Shown here piece by piece: positions 19,501-26,899 of a stretch of DNA of 64,000 nucleotides. The DNA is from Cyclobacterium jeungdonense (GTDB lineage: Bacteria > Bacteroidota > Bacteroidia > Cytophagales > Cyclobacteriaceae), in the NCBI RefSeq assembly GCF_010994275.1, contig NZ_WMCD01000001.1, positions 682,001-746,000 on the forward strand, in the 5' to 3' direction. How positions within the stretch are numbered: position 1 is the first letter of the stretch; each line of letters opens with the position of its first letter. Both the position numbers and the translations under genes were made by a program. A model generated the notes under the pieces. The model worked only from the letters and a program-made list of their open reading frames with translations. It was not told where the DNA came from and made no database searches.

Positions 19501-20632
19501 CCAACTTATGCAGCCCTCCTGGTAAATTACCTATCCATAATCGATCTTGACTGTCTTGCAAAAATGACCAGACCTGGTTGGAACCAAGACTTTCAGGGTC
19601 GGCAGGGTCATGGGCATAGAAGGTCAATTTTTGGTTGACTGGATCATAATGGTTTAGTCCTCCATTATAGGTACCCACCCAAAACTCTCCATCAGGATCC
19701 TGGTGAATAATTTTCACATGCGGACAGGAGGACCATAAGCCCATCTCCCCCTGGGGGGCGTACAGGTTGGAAGGATCGGGTAACATCCGAATAAACTCCT
19801 CTTTATCCGGGTCGAAATAGTGAAGACCACTTTGGCAGGAACCAACCCATAGTTTGCCATCGCGATCCTCAAAAAGTGCGCTAATTCGATTATCAATAAG
19901 GCTGTTTGGATTTTCCGGATGATGCAAATAGCGTTTGGTGCTACCCGTCTGTATATCCATACGGATCAGACCTCCTCCGGTGCGATGGGCATCAAACGGT
20001 TCACCGGTGCCGATCCAAAGCTGATGGTTTCGATCAGCTTCCAAGACCCGTACCTCATCCTCAAGCAGGTTTATCGAATCGGTTGGATCGTCTAAAAAAC
20101 GGGTAAACTGGTCGCATTCCCGTTCATAGCGAAATAATCCTCCATTTTGGGTGCCAATCCAAAGGTTATGGTCCGGATCTTCGGCAAAGGCATTGATTTG
20201 TCCAGCCTGTTCATTGGCTGGGGCCGAAGGGTTAGAGGAATATCGGATGAAGCAATCGCAGGCCGGATTGTATCGGTCAAGATCAGATTTAGAGCCAACC
20301 CATAAATCCCCTTTAAAATCAACAAACAATTTTTCAACCCGATTTTGGGATAATGAAGAAGTATCACCGGGAATGTTGCTATAGCCTCGCAACTCGTAAC
20401 CATCGTATCGCACCAACCCATCTTCCGTTGCCAGCCACATATATCCTTGGTGGTCCTGGGCAATGTCCAGAATGGAATTACTGGGCAAGCCATTTTCGGT
20501 GGAAAACCGCTCGAATGAAACAGCAGGCTTGGTTTGAGACAGGGCAAGGTAGGGGGGGAGGAGCAATGGCCAGGCAATAAGAATGGTCAAGGCGGCTAGT
20601 GTTATCCTGAAAGTGGAGCGATTGCGATTCAC
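16505..20632 (-). CDS. Hybrid two-component sensor/AraC regulator (HTCS)
   Basis: A one-protein signalling chain of 1375 residues. In order it has a signal peptide (1-32), about fourteen Reg_prop beta-propeller repeats with W-(I/V/L)-G-T motifs (40-700), a Y_Y_Y domain (about 745-815) and one membrane span (820-842). The cytoplasmic part has a HisKA domain with His in ITHEFRTP (about 873), an HATPase domain (NLLSNAIKF, DNGKGL, GTGIGLAL), a receiver (1129-1240; Asp in IIICDVMMPGMDG about 1176) and an AraC helix-turn-helix pair (1290-1375). These proteins sense glycans in the periplasm and activate nearby operons. No SusC/SusD pair is nearby. The only carbohydrate-related neighbour is the GH16-like gene at 22 kb, so the target is open. 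Confidence 0.93.
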   Translation of the reverse strand: MNRNRSTFRITLAALTILIAWPLLLPPYLALSQTKPAVSFERFSTENGLPSNSILDIAQDHQGYMWLATEDGLVRYDGYELRGYSNIPGDTSSLSQNRVEKLFVDFKGDLWVGSKSDLDRYNPACDCFIRYSSNPSAPANEQAGQINAFAEDPDHNLWIGTQNGGLFRYERECDQFTRFLDDPTDSINLLEDEVRVLEADRNHQLWIGTGEPFDAHRTGGGLIRMDIQTGSTKRYLHHPENPNSLIDNRISALFEDRDGKLWVGSCQSGLHYFDPDKEEFIRMLPDPSNLYAPQGEMGLWSSCPHVKIIHQDPDGEFWVGTYNGGLNHYDPVNQKLTFYAHDPADPESLGSNQVWSFLQDSQDRLWIGNLPGGLHKLDPSLNKFTIYSHEPENPTSLSYDHVMGVYEAPSQPGVIWLGTRGGGLNRQDLKTKEFHHFRHVPNEEQSISSDIVWTTYEESDGTFWVGTEAGVDIFDRQTGQFVPYKLMEDNTTRTLSDPVIRMHEDGKGRMWLGTWSGGIIRLSKDKQSFKRYHFSDNSPQSYYNSVFDIHEDITGTLWVGIFQGGLFRYDAATDRFLPHLEKYGVTCMLEESPDTFWIGTTSNGLLHYNTVTHELEQYTTEDGLSSNTINGILEDEKENYWLSTGNGIVRFDPKNLDFTNYDASDGLSITSFNHTGAFKSADGQLFFGGDGGLVSFYPHKIAGNPYPPEVVLNGIQVSGKPFDWYSNKGNTGKKLILSHLQNDLTFDYVGLHYTDPSKNQYKYRMLPYDSEWIEAGEQRTARYTNLDAGNYTFQVIASSSDGLWSEKGASLQFTILPPWWTRWWAYTLFIIILLLLFRWFYKFKVSRKLAVAESIRLTEMDRFKSSLYTNITHEFRTPLTVILGITDTLRSKARNQQWEDTDHGLEMIQRNGKNLLQLVNEMLDLAKLESGHLELEMQQQDVIPFIKYLSESFHTMAEEKKIDLAVYTKPDQLVMDFDPAKLAMVVSNLLSNAIKFTPDHGRIAVHLDQVYASGKKYFTLIVKDNGKGLLKDEIPRVFDRFYQADRSSTRHSEGTGIGLALTKELVELMGGAIKVESPTGMGSTFTVHLPITLAAPKATEQDLNQFFQPTLPQAVTYINEKAQDLDLPLVLIIEDNLDVADYLKMALGNKYNCLHATNGQTGLELAYAHIPDIIICDVMMPGMDGFEVCAMLKTDERSDHIPIIMLTALAEKEARLTGLSKGADAYLAKPFDKKELLIRLEKLMEIRKRLQQKYSRRFLSSEHRYEPISSSIESFLVKVERVILENMGEEDFSVDHLADAISLSRSQVHRKIKAITGYSTSIYIRMIRLEKAKELLAVEDLTIAEVAYRVGFKSPVYFSQIFRKTFGESPSESRN

Positions 20633-21101
20633 TTTGGTTGATTTTGTTTGGCAATTAAACCCTCAACTTCAATTTTATCTCTCCTTAAACGATTACTGGT
20701 TTGGCTAAGCCAAAATTGCTGTTTTCCCGTATTATTCCCCTCAGGGTGTTTGTTTTTTACTCCGAAAGGGAAGAACCATTTAATAATTTAATACTAAACT
20801 TTTTTAGAACAATAAACTACAAAAAGTCAAATTAGAAAGCAAATATATAGGTCATTCTAATTACAGCTGGTACAAAAGACTTATGGTGAAATTCGGATTT
20901 TGGCCACCTGTAAATGGATAAAGGTTACCTTTCCATAGGTAAGTATTAATAGTTCTTTTTTTATAAATAATATAAAAACTCAGTATATTCGAAAAAATAA
21001 ATAGATCATAAAAGTAGTAAATTTTCCCGGGCAGCCTTTTTGAGATATAAGGGCTGCAGCTTATTCCCGGTGAGTTTATAACCTTTCAAAACCCAAAACC
21101 C
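20633..21101. other. Intergenic region between divergent HTCS and SnoaL-like genes
   Basis: These 470 bp are AT-rich, particularly at 20940-21010. They should hold the promoters of both divergent genes. I see no clear operator palindrome and no small gene. Confidence 0.4.
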
Positions 21102-21524
21102 ATGAAGTATTCTTGTCTACTAATTTTTATGGCCGTATGGATCATCTCCGGCTGTTCTCCAGCATCTTCTATTGATGAAGGACTCACTCAGTCAGTATTG
21201 GACCACCATTGGGAGACTTTTATCAGCAATGACCTGGAAGGAGTTATGGAGGATTATACAGAAGAATCCATTTTGATTACCCCAAACGGCACCTATATGG
21301 GCCTGGATGAAATCCGGCAAAACTTTGTCAATGCCTTTAAGGCCTTTCCTGCAGGGCAAGCCACACTGACCCTGAAGGAAAGCCTGGCGGTCAAGGATAT
21401 AGGCTATATCCTATGGGAGGCGGATACCCCTGAATTCAACCTGAGCTATGCCACCGATACCTTTATTGTCCGGAATGGCAAAATCATCCGGCAGACCTAT
21501 GCTGGTGTGAGGGTAAATAAATAA
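21102..21524 (+). CDS. SnoaL-like/DUF4440-type lipoprotein
   Basis: A 140-residue protein with a lipoprotein signal (lipobox ISGC at about residue 18) and an NTF2/SnoaL-like fold. DHHWETFISNDLEGVMEDYTEESILITPNG is the usual first part and TFIVRNGKIIRQTYAGV the last strands. Such proteins bind small ligands or act as isomerase-like enzymes, and the substrate cannot be read from sequence. It stands alone and is followed by a strong hairpin terminator. Confidence 0.75.
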   Translation: MKYSCLLIFMAVWIISGCSPASSIDEGLTQSVLDHHWETFISNDLEGVMEDYTEESILITPNGTYMGLDEIRQNFVNAFKAFPAGQATLTLKESLAVKDIGYILWEADTPEFNLSYATDTFIVRNGKIIRQTYAGVRVNK

Positions 21525-21549
21525 GCCAAATCCAGGTCCCTGTTTATAA

Positions 21550-21583
21550 CCGTTGAGGTCTTTGGGACCTCGACGGTTTTTTT
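21550..21583 (+). terminator. Rho-independent terminator / hairpin repeat
   Basis: CCGTTGAGGTC pairs with GACCTCGACGG around a short loop (one G-T type mismatch), and seven T follow. It lies 25 bp after the SnoaL-like gene. A degraded second copy of the same hairpin is at 21644-21670. Confidence 0.75.
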
Positions 21584-21643
21584 CGTGACCGTCCTGCGAA
21601 AAGAATACGGGGTTGGGAAAACCCCAAAGGTCAATAGCTATAT

Positions 21644-21670
21644 CCGTTGCGGCCTTTGAGACCTCGACGG
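21644..21670 (+). repeat. Second copy of the CCGTTG...CGACGG hairpin
   Basis: CCGTTGCGGCC...ACCTCGACGG repeats the 21550 hairpin with several changes about 94 bp further on. A T run is lacking beyond TTTT. It is probably a duplicated intergenic repeat and not a needed terminator. Confidence 0.55.
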
Positions 21671-21765
21671 TTTTAACTTTTCATGAAAAAAAAGACATTA
21701 TCCTCTAAGGTTCAGGAAATTTATCAATTCCAGTGCAACTGACTTTCCAAATCCTGGCATAAACC

Positions 21766-21792
21766 AAAAAAGGCTGGTTTGAATTACCAGCC
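21766..21792 (-). terminator. Terminator of the 39-residue peptide gene
   Basis: On the minus strand GGCTGG and CCAGCC form a perfect 6-bp stem followed by six T. The stem begins within the last codons of the small ORF, so coding sequence and terminator are fused. This supports the ORF as a separate transcript end. Confidence 0.7.
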
Positions 21793-21903
21793 CAGGTTTC
21801 TTCTGTTTTCATTTTCATCGGATTCCGTCAAATGAAAAAGAATCAAGATAACCCCCATAAATGCCATACAAATAAGTGATAAAGCTAAAGCAAATTCTTC
21901 CAT
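21784..21903 (-). CDS. 39-residue single-span membrane peptide
   Basis: A minus-strand ATG at 21903 opens a 39-codon frame. One hydrophobic span (FALALSLICMAFMGVILILF, about residues 4-23) is followed by a charged tail ESDENENRR. An unusually strong Shine-Dalgarno site, AAAGGAGGTG, lies a few bases upstream, which is rare in Bacteroidota. A terminator overlaps the stop. These two signals argue for a real gene too short for ordinary gene finding. I do not recognise it. Single-span acidic-tail peptides often serve as small subunits or regulators of membrane enzymes (inference). Confidence 0.68.
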   Translation of the reverse strand: MEEFALALSLICMAFMGVILILFHLTESDENENRRNLGW

Positions 21904-22058
21904 ATACACCTCCTTTCATTTAAAGGCGATAACATACCTGAAATTATGCCAACAATTCATGTTCCAAAAATTGACCAAAACTGTTCGGTTGTCATTTTTA
22001 GGTGAAAAATTGAAGTATTGAAGGACAAAATGGCAGGGCAACAAATCACCGAAATTAC

Positions 22059-22949
22059 CTATTCTGAATCACTTATGAAGGGTTCATAAGACATCCAATC
22101 CACCTCCAGCTCGTAAGGTTGTAGTGGTTTTTCGGTGGATAAGGGATTCGTTTCAACGGACCAATTATTGGTATGCCAGAAATTCATCCGGTAGTAGGTT
22201 CGGTGTTGAGGGATTCCTCTAGTAGATCCCTTATAATCCCACAACACAATTTTTTCGCCACTTTCAGGGTTTAGCATCCACCAGCGGATCCGGTCCGGAT
22301 GCCAGTCAAAACCATAGGTATAAAATTGGGCTGAAGCATCAAAATCTGGAATTGCTTCGATGGTTTCCGGCTGATTTTGCAAACCGGATAAGGCAGTCCT
22401 AATGTCTTTATGGTCCTCTCTATAAACCGTGCTATAGATAACACCTTTGGCCAAATTGATGATTCTGCCTATCCGTTTAAGCTCTCCGGAATGACCCGTC
22501 CACGTGCCTACATAAATGACCGTAGGATCTGCAAGGAGCCATTCAAAGTCAATCTCGCTCAGCCCGTGAATGCTATCCATATGATAGGTGAAATAACCTA
22601 CAACAGCACCTACATTAGGCTGGATTTCGCCTACACTAGGAACTTTCAGCCTGGCGGAGTAGCTGCCAAAATGGGTAAAGTGCTTTGAGATAATTTCCGG
22701 CCCACGTCCTGCTCCGGCACTATCCTGGGGGTCTATTTTAAAGGAAAGGATTTTAGTGCCTTCCTCGGTCGGGGAATTCACACCAAGCTTGTATTTGAAT
22801 TCGGTTTTGTTTCCGGTAGATCCATACCTAAAATAGTCAAAAGTAGTATCGGAAAAATTTTCGATAAAAGAATCGTGGTATGTGTCGGTTTGGGAAATTG
22901 CAATCAAAGGAAGTACAAATAAAATGGCAGATAGAATTTGTTGTTTCAT
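22059..22949 (-). CDS. Exported GH16-like glycoside hydrolase
   Basis: A protein of 296 residues with a signal peptide (QQILSAILFVLPLIAIS) and a concanavalin-like beta-sandwich. The glycoside hydrolase family 16 active-site pattern ExDxE is seen in GLSEIDFEWLL. Further matches are FGSYSARLKVPSVG and FYTYGFDWHPDRIRWWM. GH16 enzymes cleave beta-1,3 or beta-1,4 glucans and galactans. The polymer is not evident. The ATG at 22949 is preferred over an upstream TTG at 22970. That ATG lies inside the leader of the 63-bp repeat array. Confidence 0.8.
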   Translation of the reverse strand: MKQQILSAILFVLPLIAISQTDTYHDSFIENFSDTTFDYFRYGSTGNKTEFKYKLGVNSPTEEGTKILSFKIDPQDSAGAGRGPEIISKHFTHFGSYSARLKVPSVGEIQPNVGAVVGYFTYHMDSIHGLSEIDFEWLLADPTVIYVGTWTGHSGELKRIGRIINLAKGVIYSTVYREDHKDIRTALSGLQNQPETIEAIPDFDASAQFYTYGFDWHPDRIRWWMLNPESGEKIVLWDYKGSTRGIPQHRTYYRMNFWHTNNWSVETNPLSTEKPLQPYELEVDWMSYEPFISDSE

Positions 22950-22977
22950 CTGTTTATAATTTTTTTTCAACGGTCAG

Positions 22978-23040
22978 ATGGAATCTCGCATGCTTGATAA
23001 TCATCCCTCTGTGTGTCGATCTCGTCATGCTCGATTTCAT
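22978..23040 (+). repeat. 63-bp imperfect hairpin repeat, copy A
   Basis: It begins ATGGAATCTCGCATG and ends CATGCTCGATTTCAT. These ends are inverted relatives of each other (12 of 15 positions pair), enclosing TATAATCATCCCTCT-like core sequence. It is preceded by a TTTCATCTGTTTATAA leader and a T-rich spacer. It is copy one of four in this window, all in the same orientation. Confidence 0.85.
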
Positions 23041-23068
23041 ATGTTTATAATTGTCTTTAAGCGGCCAT

Positions 23069-23131
23069 ATGGAATCTCGCATGCTTTATAATCATCCCTC
23101 TATGTGTCGCCTCCATCATGCTCGATTTCAT
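23069..23131 (+). repeat. 63-bp imperfect hairpin repeat, copy B
   Basis: It has the same length and ends as copy A and starts 91 bp after it. The linker between the copies is TGTTTATAATTGTCTTTAAG followed by CGGCCAT, different from the spacer before copy A but matching the spacer before copy C. Confidence 0.85.
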
Positions 23132-23617
23132 GGGGGTAAGTTATTGAACCTGGAATCAAATTTACAAAAAAGTCCGAAATCAATTACAACTTTTACCGGG
23201 CAGGAGGTTGTTTGGATTTCCTTTTTCGGCATTGACGAGGTTGGAGATGGCCGGAGCGATTTTTACACTATTTTAACATAAACACTATTCAGAACCTAAA
23301 CGGTTGAATTTAAAGGCACCTTACCGTATTTCCATAATATTTTCAAATCGTGGTCCAATTGTTTCACCTTGGTCGAGTGATAGCTACTGCGAGTTTTTCG
23401 CTTATGGAACATAGGTACCAGCTTTTGGAACATTTGGCTTAATTCATTTTCAGGCTATTCTTTAGATTTGTTCAGGTACAATGTAGAGACACCTACCTGA
23501 TTTATGATTGAATTATATGGTAGGGAGTGGTGCGTATAGAATCAATCAGAAATTGAATTTATAACCCTTGAATTCACACACATTTATAAATTTTAAATAA
23601 TTAACCTTATAACTAAC
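23132..23617. other. Region upstream of the aldehyde dehydrogenase gene
   Basis: Nothing certain is coded here. On the minus strand about 43 codons from near 23434 to 23302 read MFQKLVPMFHKRKTRSSYHS and stop. This could be a gene fragment, but I do not recognise it. The promoter of the plus-strand aldehyde dehydrogenase should lie in the last 150 bp. Confidence 0.35.
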
Positions 23618-24961
23618 ATGATGGAGACACAGACACTTTCGAAAGTTGACCTTGCTGACGTATTTCAACGACAGCAACGCAAAGCCCTGCAATTGAAGAA
23701 ATCCACTGCTCAGGAAAGGATTGCCAGGTTGCTCAAATTTAAAGAGGCAGTTATTGCCAACATTGACAATGTATATGAGGCGCTTTACAAGGATTATAAG
23801 AAACCAAAGGAAGAAGCGTTTGAAACAGATTCCGTTATTGTGGAAATTGACTTTGTCACTGACCATCTGGAAAAATGGATGAATCCTCAGGCTGTTCCAA
23901 CACCTGAAGATTTGGGTGGTGAAGCATCAGTTTCAAAAATTATTTTAGAGCCCAAAGGGGTTTGTTTGTTTTTAACTCCCTGGAACTATCCTGTCCTGCT
24001 AACCCTTAGACCGCTGGTTTCATGTTTGGCAGCAGGTAATACAGTCATCATAAAACCTTCTGAACTTACACCGCATTCATCAAAATTAATCAAAGAAATT
24101 ATTGAATCGGTATTTCCGAAAGATGAAGTCTTTGTAATGGAAGGAGGGGCAGATGTGGCTTCTGAGTTATTGGACTTACCTTTTAACCATATTTTTTACA
24201 CAGGCGGCACCCGGGTTGGTAAAATCGTGATGAAAGCCGCTGCCAATCATATGGCATCGGTAACAATGGAACTTGGCGGTAAATGCCCTTCCATAATTGA
24301 TGATTCAGCTGATTTTGCCGATGCGGCAGGTAAAATTGTGTGGACTAAATTTTTTAACTGCGGTCAAACCTGTATTACTACGGATTATATTTTGGTATCG
24401 GAAAATCGCAAAGATGAATTTATCGCTCATTTAAAAGGTACAATTGAACATATGTACGGTGTTGACGGACCTGGTATTGAAAGTTCAAAATATGCCCGAT
24501 TGGTAAACAATAATCATTATCAGCGTGTAAAAAGGTTGCTGGATGATGCGCTTGAAAATGGCGCTACATTAGTGACAGGAGGGAAGACTAATGATGAGGA
24601 AAACTATATCTCTCCTACTTTGCTTGATAATGTTGATCCGGATCTTGCCATTATGAAAGAAGAAATTTTTGGGCCTTTACTGCCAGTGTTAACATACAAA
24701 ACGCTGGATGATGCCATTGACTTTGTCAATCAAAGAGAACGGCCGCTGGGGCTTTATGTATATAGCAAAGACAAAGTTGCAGCTGATAAAGTTATCAGTA
24801 GCACCACCGCAGGAGGAAGTGTTATCAATCATACATTTATGCATTATATGTCACCATACCTTCCCTTTGGAGGAGTTGGAAATAGCGGAATAGGAAGGGG
24901 CAATGGGTATTTTGGTTTTATGGATTTCTCAAATCAACGGCCGGTATTGGAGATGCCCTAG
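23618..24961 (+). CDS. NAD(P)-dependent aldehyde dehydrogenase (class 3-like)
   Basis: Oxidises an aldehyde to the acid. At 447 residues it has the short length and layout of class 3/YwdH-type aldehyde dehydrogenases. The substrate and cofactor loops are TPWNYPV, KPSELTPHS and FYTGGTRVGK. The catalytic glutamate lies in TMELGGK and the catalytic cysteine in FFNCGQTC. KEEIFGPLLPV and PFGGVGNSGIG follow. Two ATGs are adjacent (23618 and 23621). A perfect-stem terminator follows, and the gene is bracketed by pairs of 63-bp repeats, as if carried as a cassette. Confidence 0.93.
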   Translation: MMETQTLSKVDLADVFQRQQRKALQLKKSTAQERIARLLKFKEAVIANIDNVYEALYKDYKKPKEEAFETDSVIVEIDFVTDHLEKWMNPQAVPTPEDLGGEASVSKIILEPKGVCLFLTPWNYPVLLTLRPLVSCLAAGNTVIIKPSELTPHSSKLIKEIIESVFPKDEVFVMEGGADVASELLDLPFNHIFYTGGTRVGKIVMKAAANHMASVTMELGGKCPSIIDDSADFADAAGKIVWTKFFNCGQTCITTDYILVSENRKDEFIAHLKGTIEHMYGVDGPGIESSKYARLVNNNHYQRVKRLLDDALENGATLVTGGKTNDEENYISPTLLDNVDPDLAIMKEEIFGPLLPVLTYKTLDDAIDFVNQRERPLGLYVYSKDKVAADKVISSTTAGGSVINHTFMHYMSPYLPFGGVGNSGIGRGNGYFGFMDFSNQRPVLEMP

Positions 24962-24971
24962 CAAAAGTTAA

Positions 24972-25009
24972 AGAAGGAAAGTAAATTAAGGCTACTTTCC
25001 TTCTTTTTT
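24972..25009 (+). terminator. Rho-independent terminator of the aldehyde dehydrogenase gene
   Basis: AGAAGGAAAGTA and TACTTTCCTTCT form a perfect 12-bp stem with a 9-nt loop, followed by five T. It starts 11 bp after the stop codon. Confidence 0.88.
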
Positions 25010-25039
25010 CATCTGTTTATATTGTCTTTTAGCGGCCAC

Positions 25040-25102
25040 ATGGAATCTCGCATGGCTTATAATCATCCCAGTGTGTGACGGGTACGTCATGCTCGATTTC
25101 AT
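25040..25102 (+). repeat. 63-bp imperfect hairpin repeat, copy C
   Basis: It has the same 63-bp length and the same ATGGAATCTCGCATG and CATGCTCGATTTCAT ends. It is preceded by the TTGTCTTTTAGCGGCCAC spacer type, as copy B is. It lies directly after the aldehyde dehydrogenase terminator. Confidence 0.85.
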
Positions 25103-25131
25103 CTGTTTATAAGTTTTTTTTCAGCCGTCAG

Positions 25132-25194
25132 ATGGAATCTCGCATGTTTTATGATCATCCCTCCGTGAGTCGCTTGCGTCATGCTCGATTTCAT
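25132..25194 (+). repeat. 63-bp imperfect hairpin repeat, copy D
   Basis: Fourth copy, starting 92 bp after copy C. It is preceded by the T-rich TTTTTTTTCAGCCGTCAG spacer type, as copy A is. The order of spacer types is therefore T-rich, GCGGCCA, gene, GCGGCCA, T-rich. Confidence 0.85.
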
Positions 25195-25202
25195 CATTAT
25201 AA

Positions 25203-25667
25203 GTTTCAAAAACGCTGAATCTTTCTATTGTTCTATAATTTTAAAAAATAGAATGGTATTCAAAAATAATATTTTGAGTGATTATTTATTAAATATTTTT
25301 AAAGGCATTTTATACCGTTTATTACATTTTTACCGATAATAATGGGTTCAATAGTTGCAAATTGGGCCCCAAATCTGAAATCAGCCAAAAGACCTGCTGG
25401 CTTTAGCAAAAAGTAATGAAGGCGATGAAATGGAGCCAAAGCTTCCCATTGATGGGCGTTTAAGATGGCAACAGCTACACTTAGAATTCCATATTAAAAT
25501 GTCAAAGTCTCCTTGATCAAAACCTGTAATTTATGTAAATTTTCACCTGTATCATGTAATATTTCCAACTTATTAATTTTACAACTTGGCAAACGCATCC
25601 GCTCCGACCGTGAATTTATAGATTGGACATAGATTTCTTAATTACAACAACCCAAACATCATTAAAT
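25203..25667. other. AT-rich intergenic region
   Basis: No supported gene is found here. The segment 25230-25340 is very AT-rich. It should hold the promoter of the following methyltransferase gene. Confidence 0.4.
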
Positions 25668-26576
25668 ATGGCCAGCAAGCAGGACATCGATTATACCTAT
25701 TCCAAGATGGACAAAATATGGAGATGGAGCATTGGCGAAACTGCTGATTTTACCGGAGCTAAGTACGATGGGGATTTTTCAATTTCACTGGAAGAGGCGC
25801 AGAAAAGAAAACATGAATTTATTGCTGAATACCTGGAAATAAAAGCAGGTGATAGGGTTTTGGATATTGGTTCGGGCTGGGGGCCTTTTTTGGTTTATAT
25901 TAAAGAATTGGGAGCAATAGGAACTGGAATTACACTCTCGGAGGGTCAATATAATGCTTGTAAGCGCAATGGCCTTGATGTACATATCTGTAATTATCGC
26001 GACCTAACCCCTGCTACATTTGGAAAATTTGATGCAATAGCCTCTGTTGGGGCATTTGAACATTTTTGTTCGGTGGATGAGTACAGGGCGGGTAAACAAG
26101 ATGAAGTTTATAAAGACTTTTTTAAAATTGTCAGCAGTCTAATACCGGTGGGCAAACGCTGTTTTATCCAATCCATGGTTTTTGGAAAAGACATGATAGA
26201 CATTGATAGTGCCGATATACATGCACCTAAGGATTCCAACGAATATTTGTTAGCGCTTATTATGAATGAATTTCCGGGTTCCTGGATCCCGTATGGAAAA
26301 GAGCAGATCATAAAAAACGCAGCACCGTATTTTAAGCTGGTTACTGAACATAGTGGTAGATTGGACTACATTGAAACCATCAAAATATGGCGTCAAAAAC
26401 TTAAATCTTTTGGCTGGAAAAAGTACTGGGCCTACCTGCAGCTTGTTCCTCAACTATTTACTGACCCTTCTATGCGTAGACGCTTGAGTAACCTGAAAAT
26501 AGCACCTATCAAAGTTGCTTTCGAACGAGGGATTTGGGATCATCACCGCCTGGTATTCGAAAAAATAAGTGATTAA
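25668..26576 (+). CDS. CFA-synthase-like SAM-dependent methyltransferase
   Basis: A class I methyltransferase of 302 residues related to cyclopropane synthases and mycolic-acid-type methyltransferases. The SAM loop is RVLDIGSGWGPFLVYIKELG, followed by GITLSEGQYNAC and SVGAFEHF. Compared with the cfa product at 7.2-8.3 kb it lacks most of the N-terminal lipid-binding domain and the YSCAYW strip, so the acceptor may differ. An upstream in-frame start at 25623 adds residues without homology, so I prefer the ATG at 25668. Confidence 0.8.
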   Translation: MASKQDIDYTYSKMDKIWRWSIGETADFTGAKYDGDFSISLEEAQKRKHEFIAEYLEIKAGDRVLDIGSGWGPFLVYIKELGAIGTGITLSEGQYNACKRNGLDVHICNYRDLTPATFGKFDAIASVGAFEHFCSVDEYRAGKQDEVYKDFFKIVSSLIPVGKRCFIQSMVFGKDMIDIDSADIHAPKDSNEYLLALIMNEFPGSWIPYGKEQIIKNAAPYFKLVTEHSGRLDYIETIKIWRQKLKSFGWKKYWAYLQLVPQLFTDPSMRRRLSNLKIAPIKVAFERGIWDHHRLVFEKISD

Positions 26577-26589
26577 TCTTTCTGGAACT

Positions 26590-26780
26590 ACCTGCGCCCA
26601 AATAGTGAGCAAGTGCTTTTTAATTATTTCGTGTATTCGGAGTTTTATGGCTTAGCAGAGGGTAAGACGCTGGATAGGGTGGTTCAATTCCTCGTAATCC
26701 GCCACCAAATCCTTTGCGGTCCAGCTCATTTTGGAATCCAGTCAGGAGATCTCCTGAATTTTCAATTCCCTCCCTAATCT
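26590..26780 (-). pseudogene. Remnant of a HigA-N-type antitoxin gene
   Basis: The minus strand reads KDLVADYEELNHPIQRLTLC, then a stop, then AIKL. This matches the DLVADYEEKHHPIQ strip of the intact gene at 31348-31848. An upstream piece in another frame includes IENSGDLL. Frameshift and stop show it is dead. Confidence 0.5.
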
Positions 26781-26899
26781 CGAACCAATAATCTCGAAAA
26801 AAGACCAATAGGTAGGAATCGATTGCTAAATATTTGTATAGTTTTGTACTAGGCGAACGATTTACCCACTAATTTCTTACCAGTAATTCATCAAACAAT

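Noticed and set aside
22944..25200. The four 63-bp repeats as a CRISPR array
   Set aside because: There are only two copies per side, the linkers are of two recurring types and not unique spacers, and no cas gene is present.
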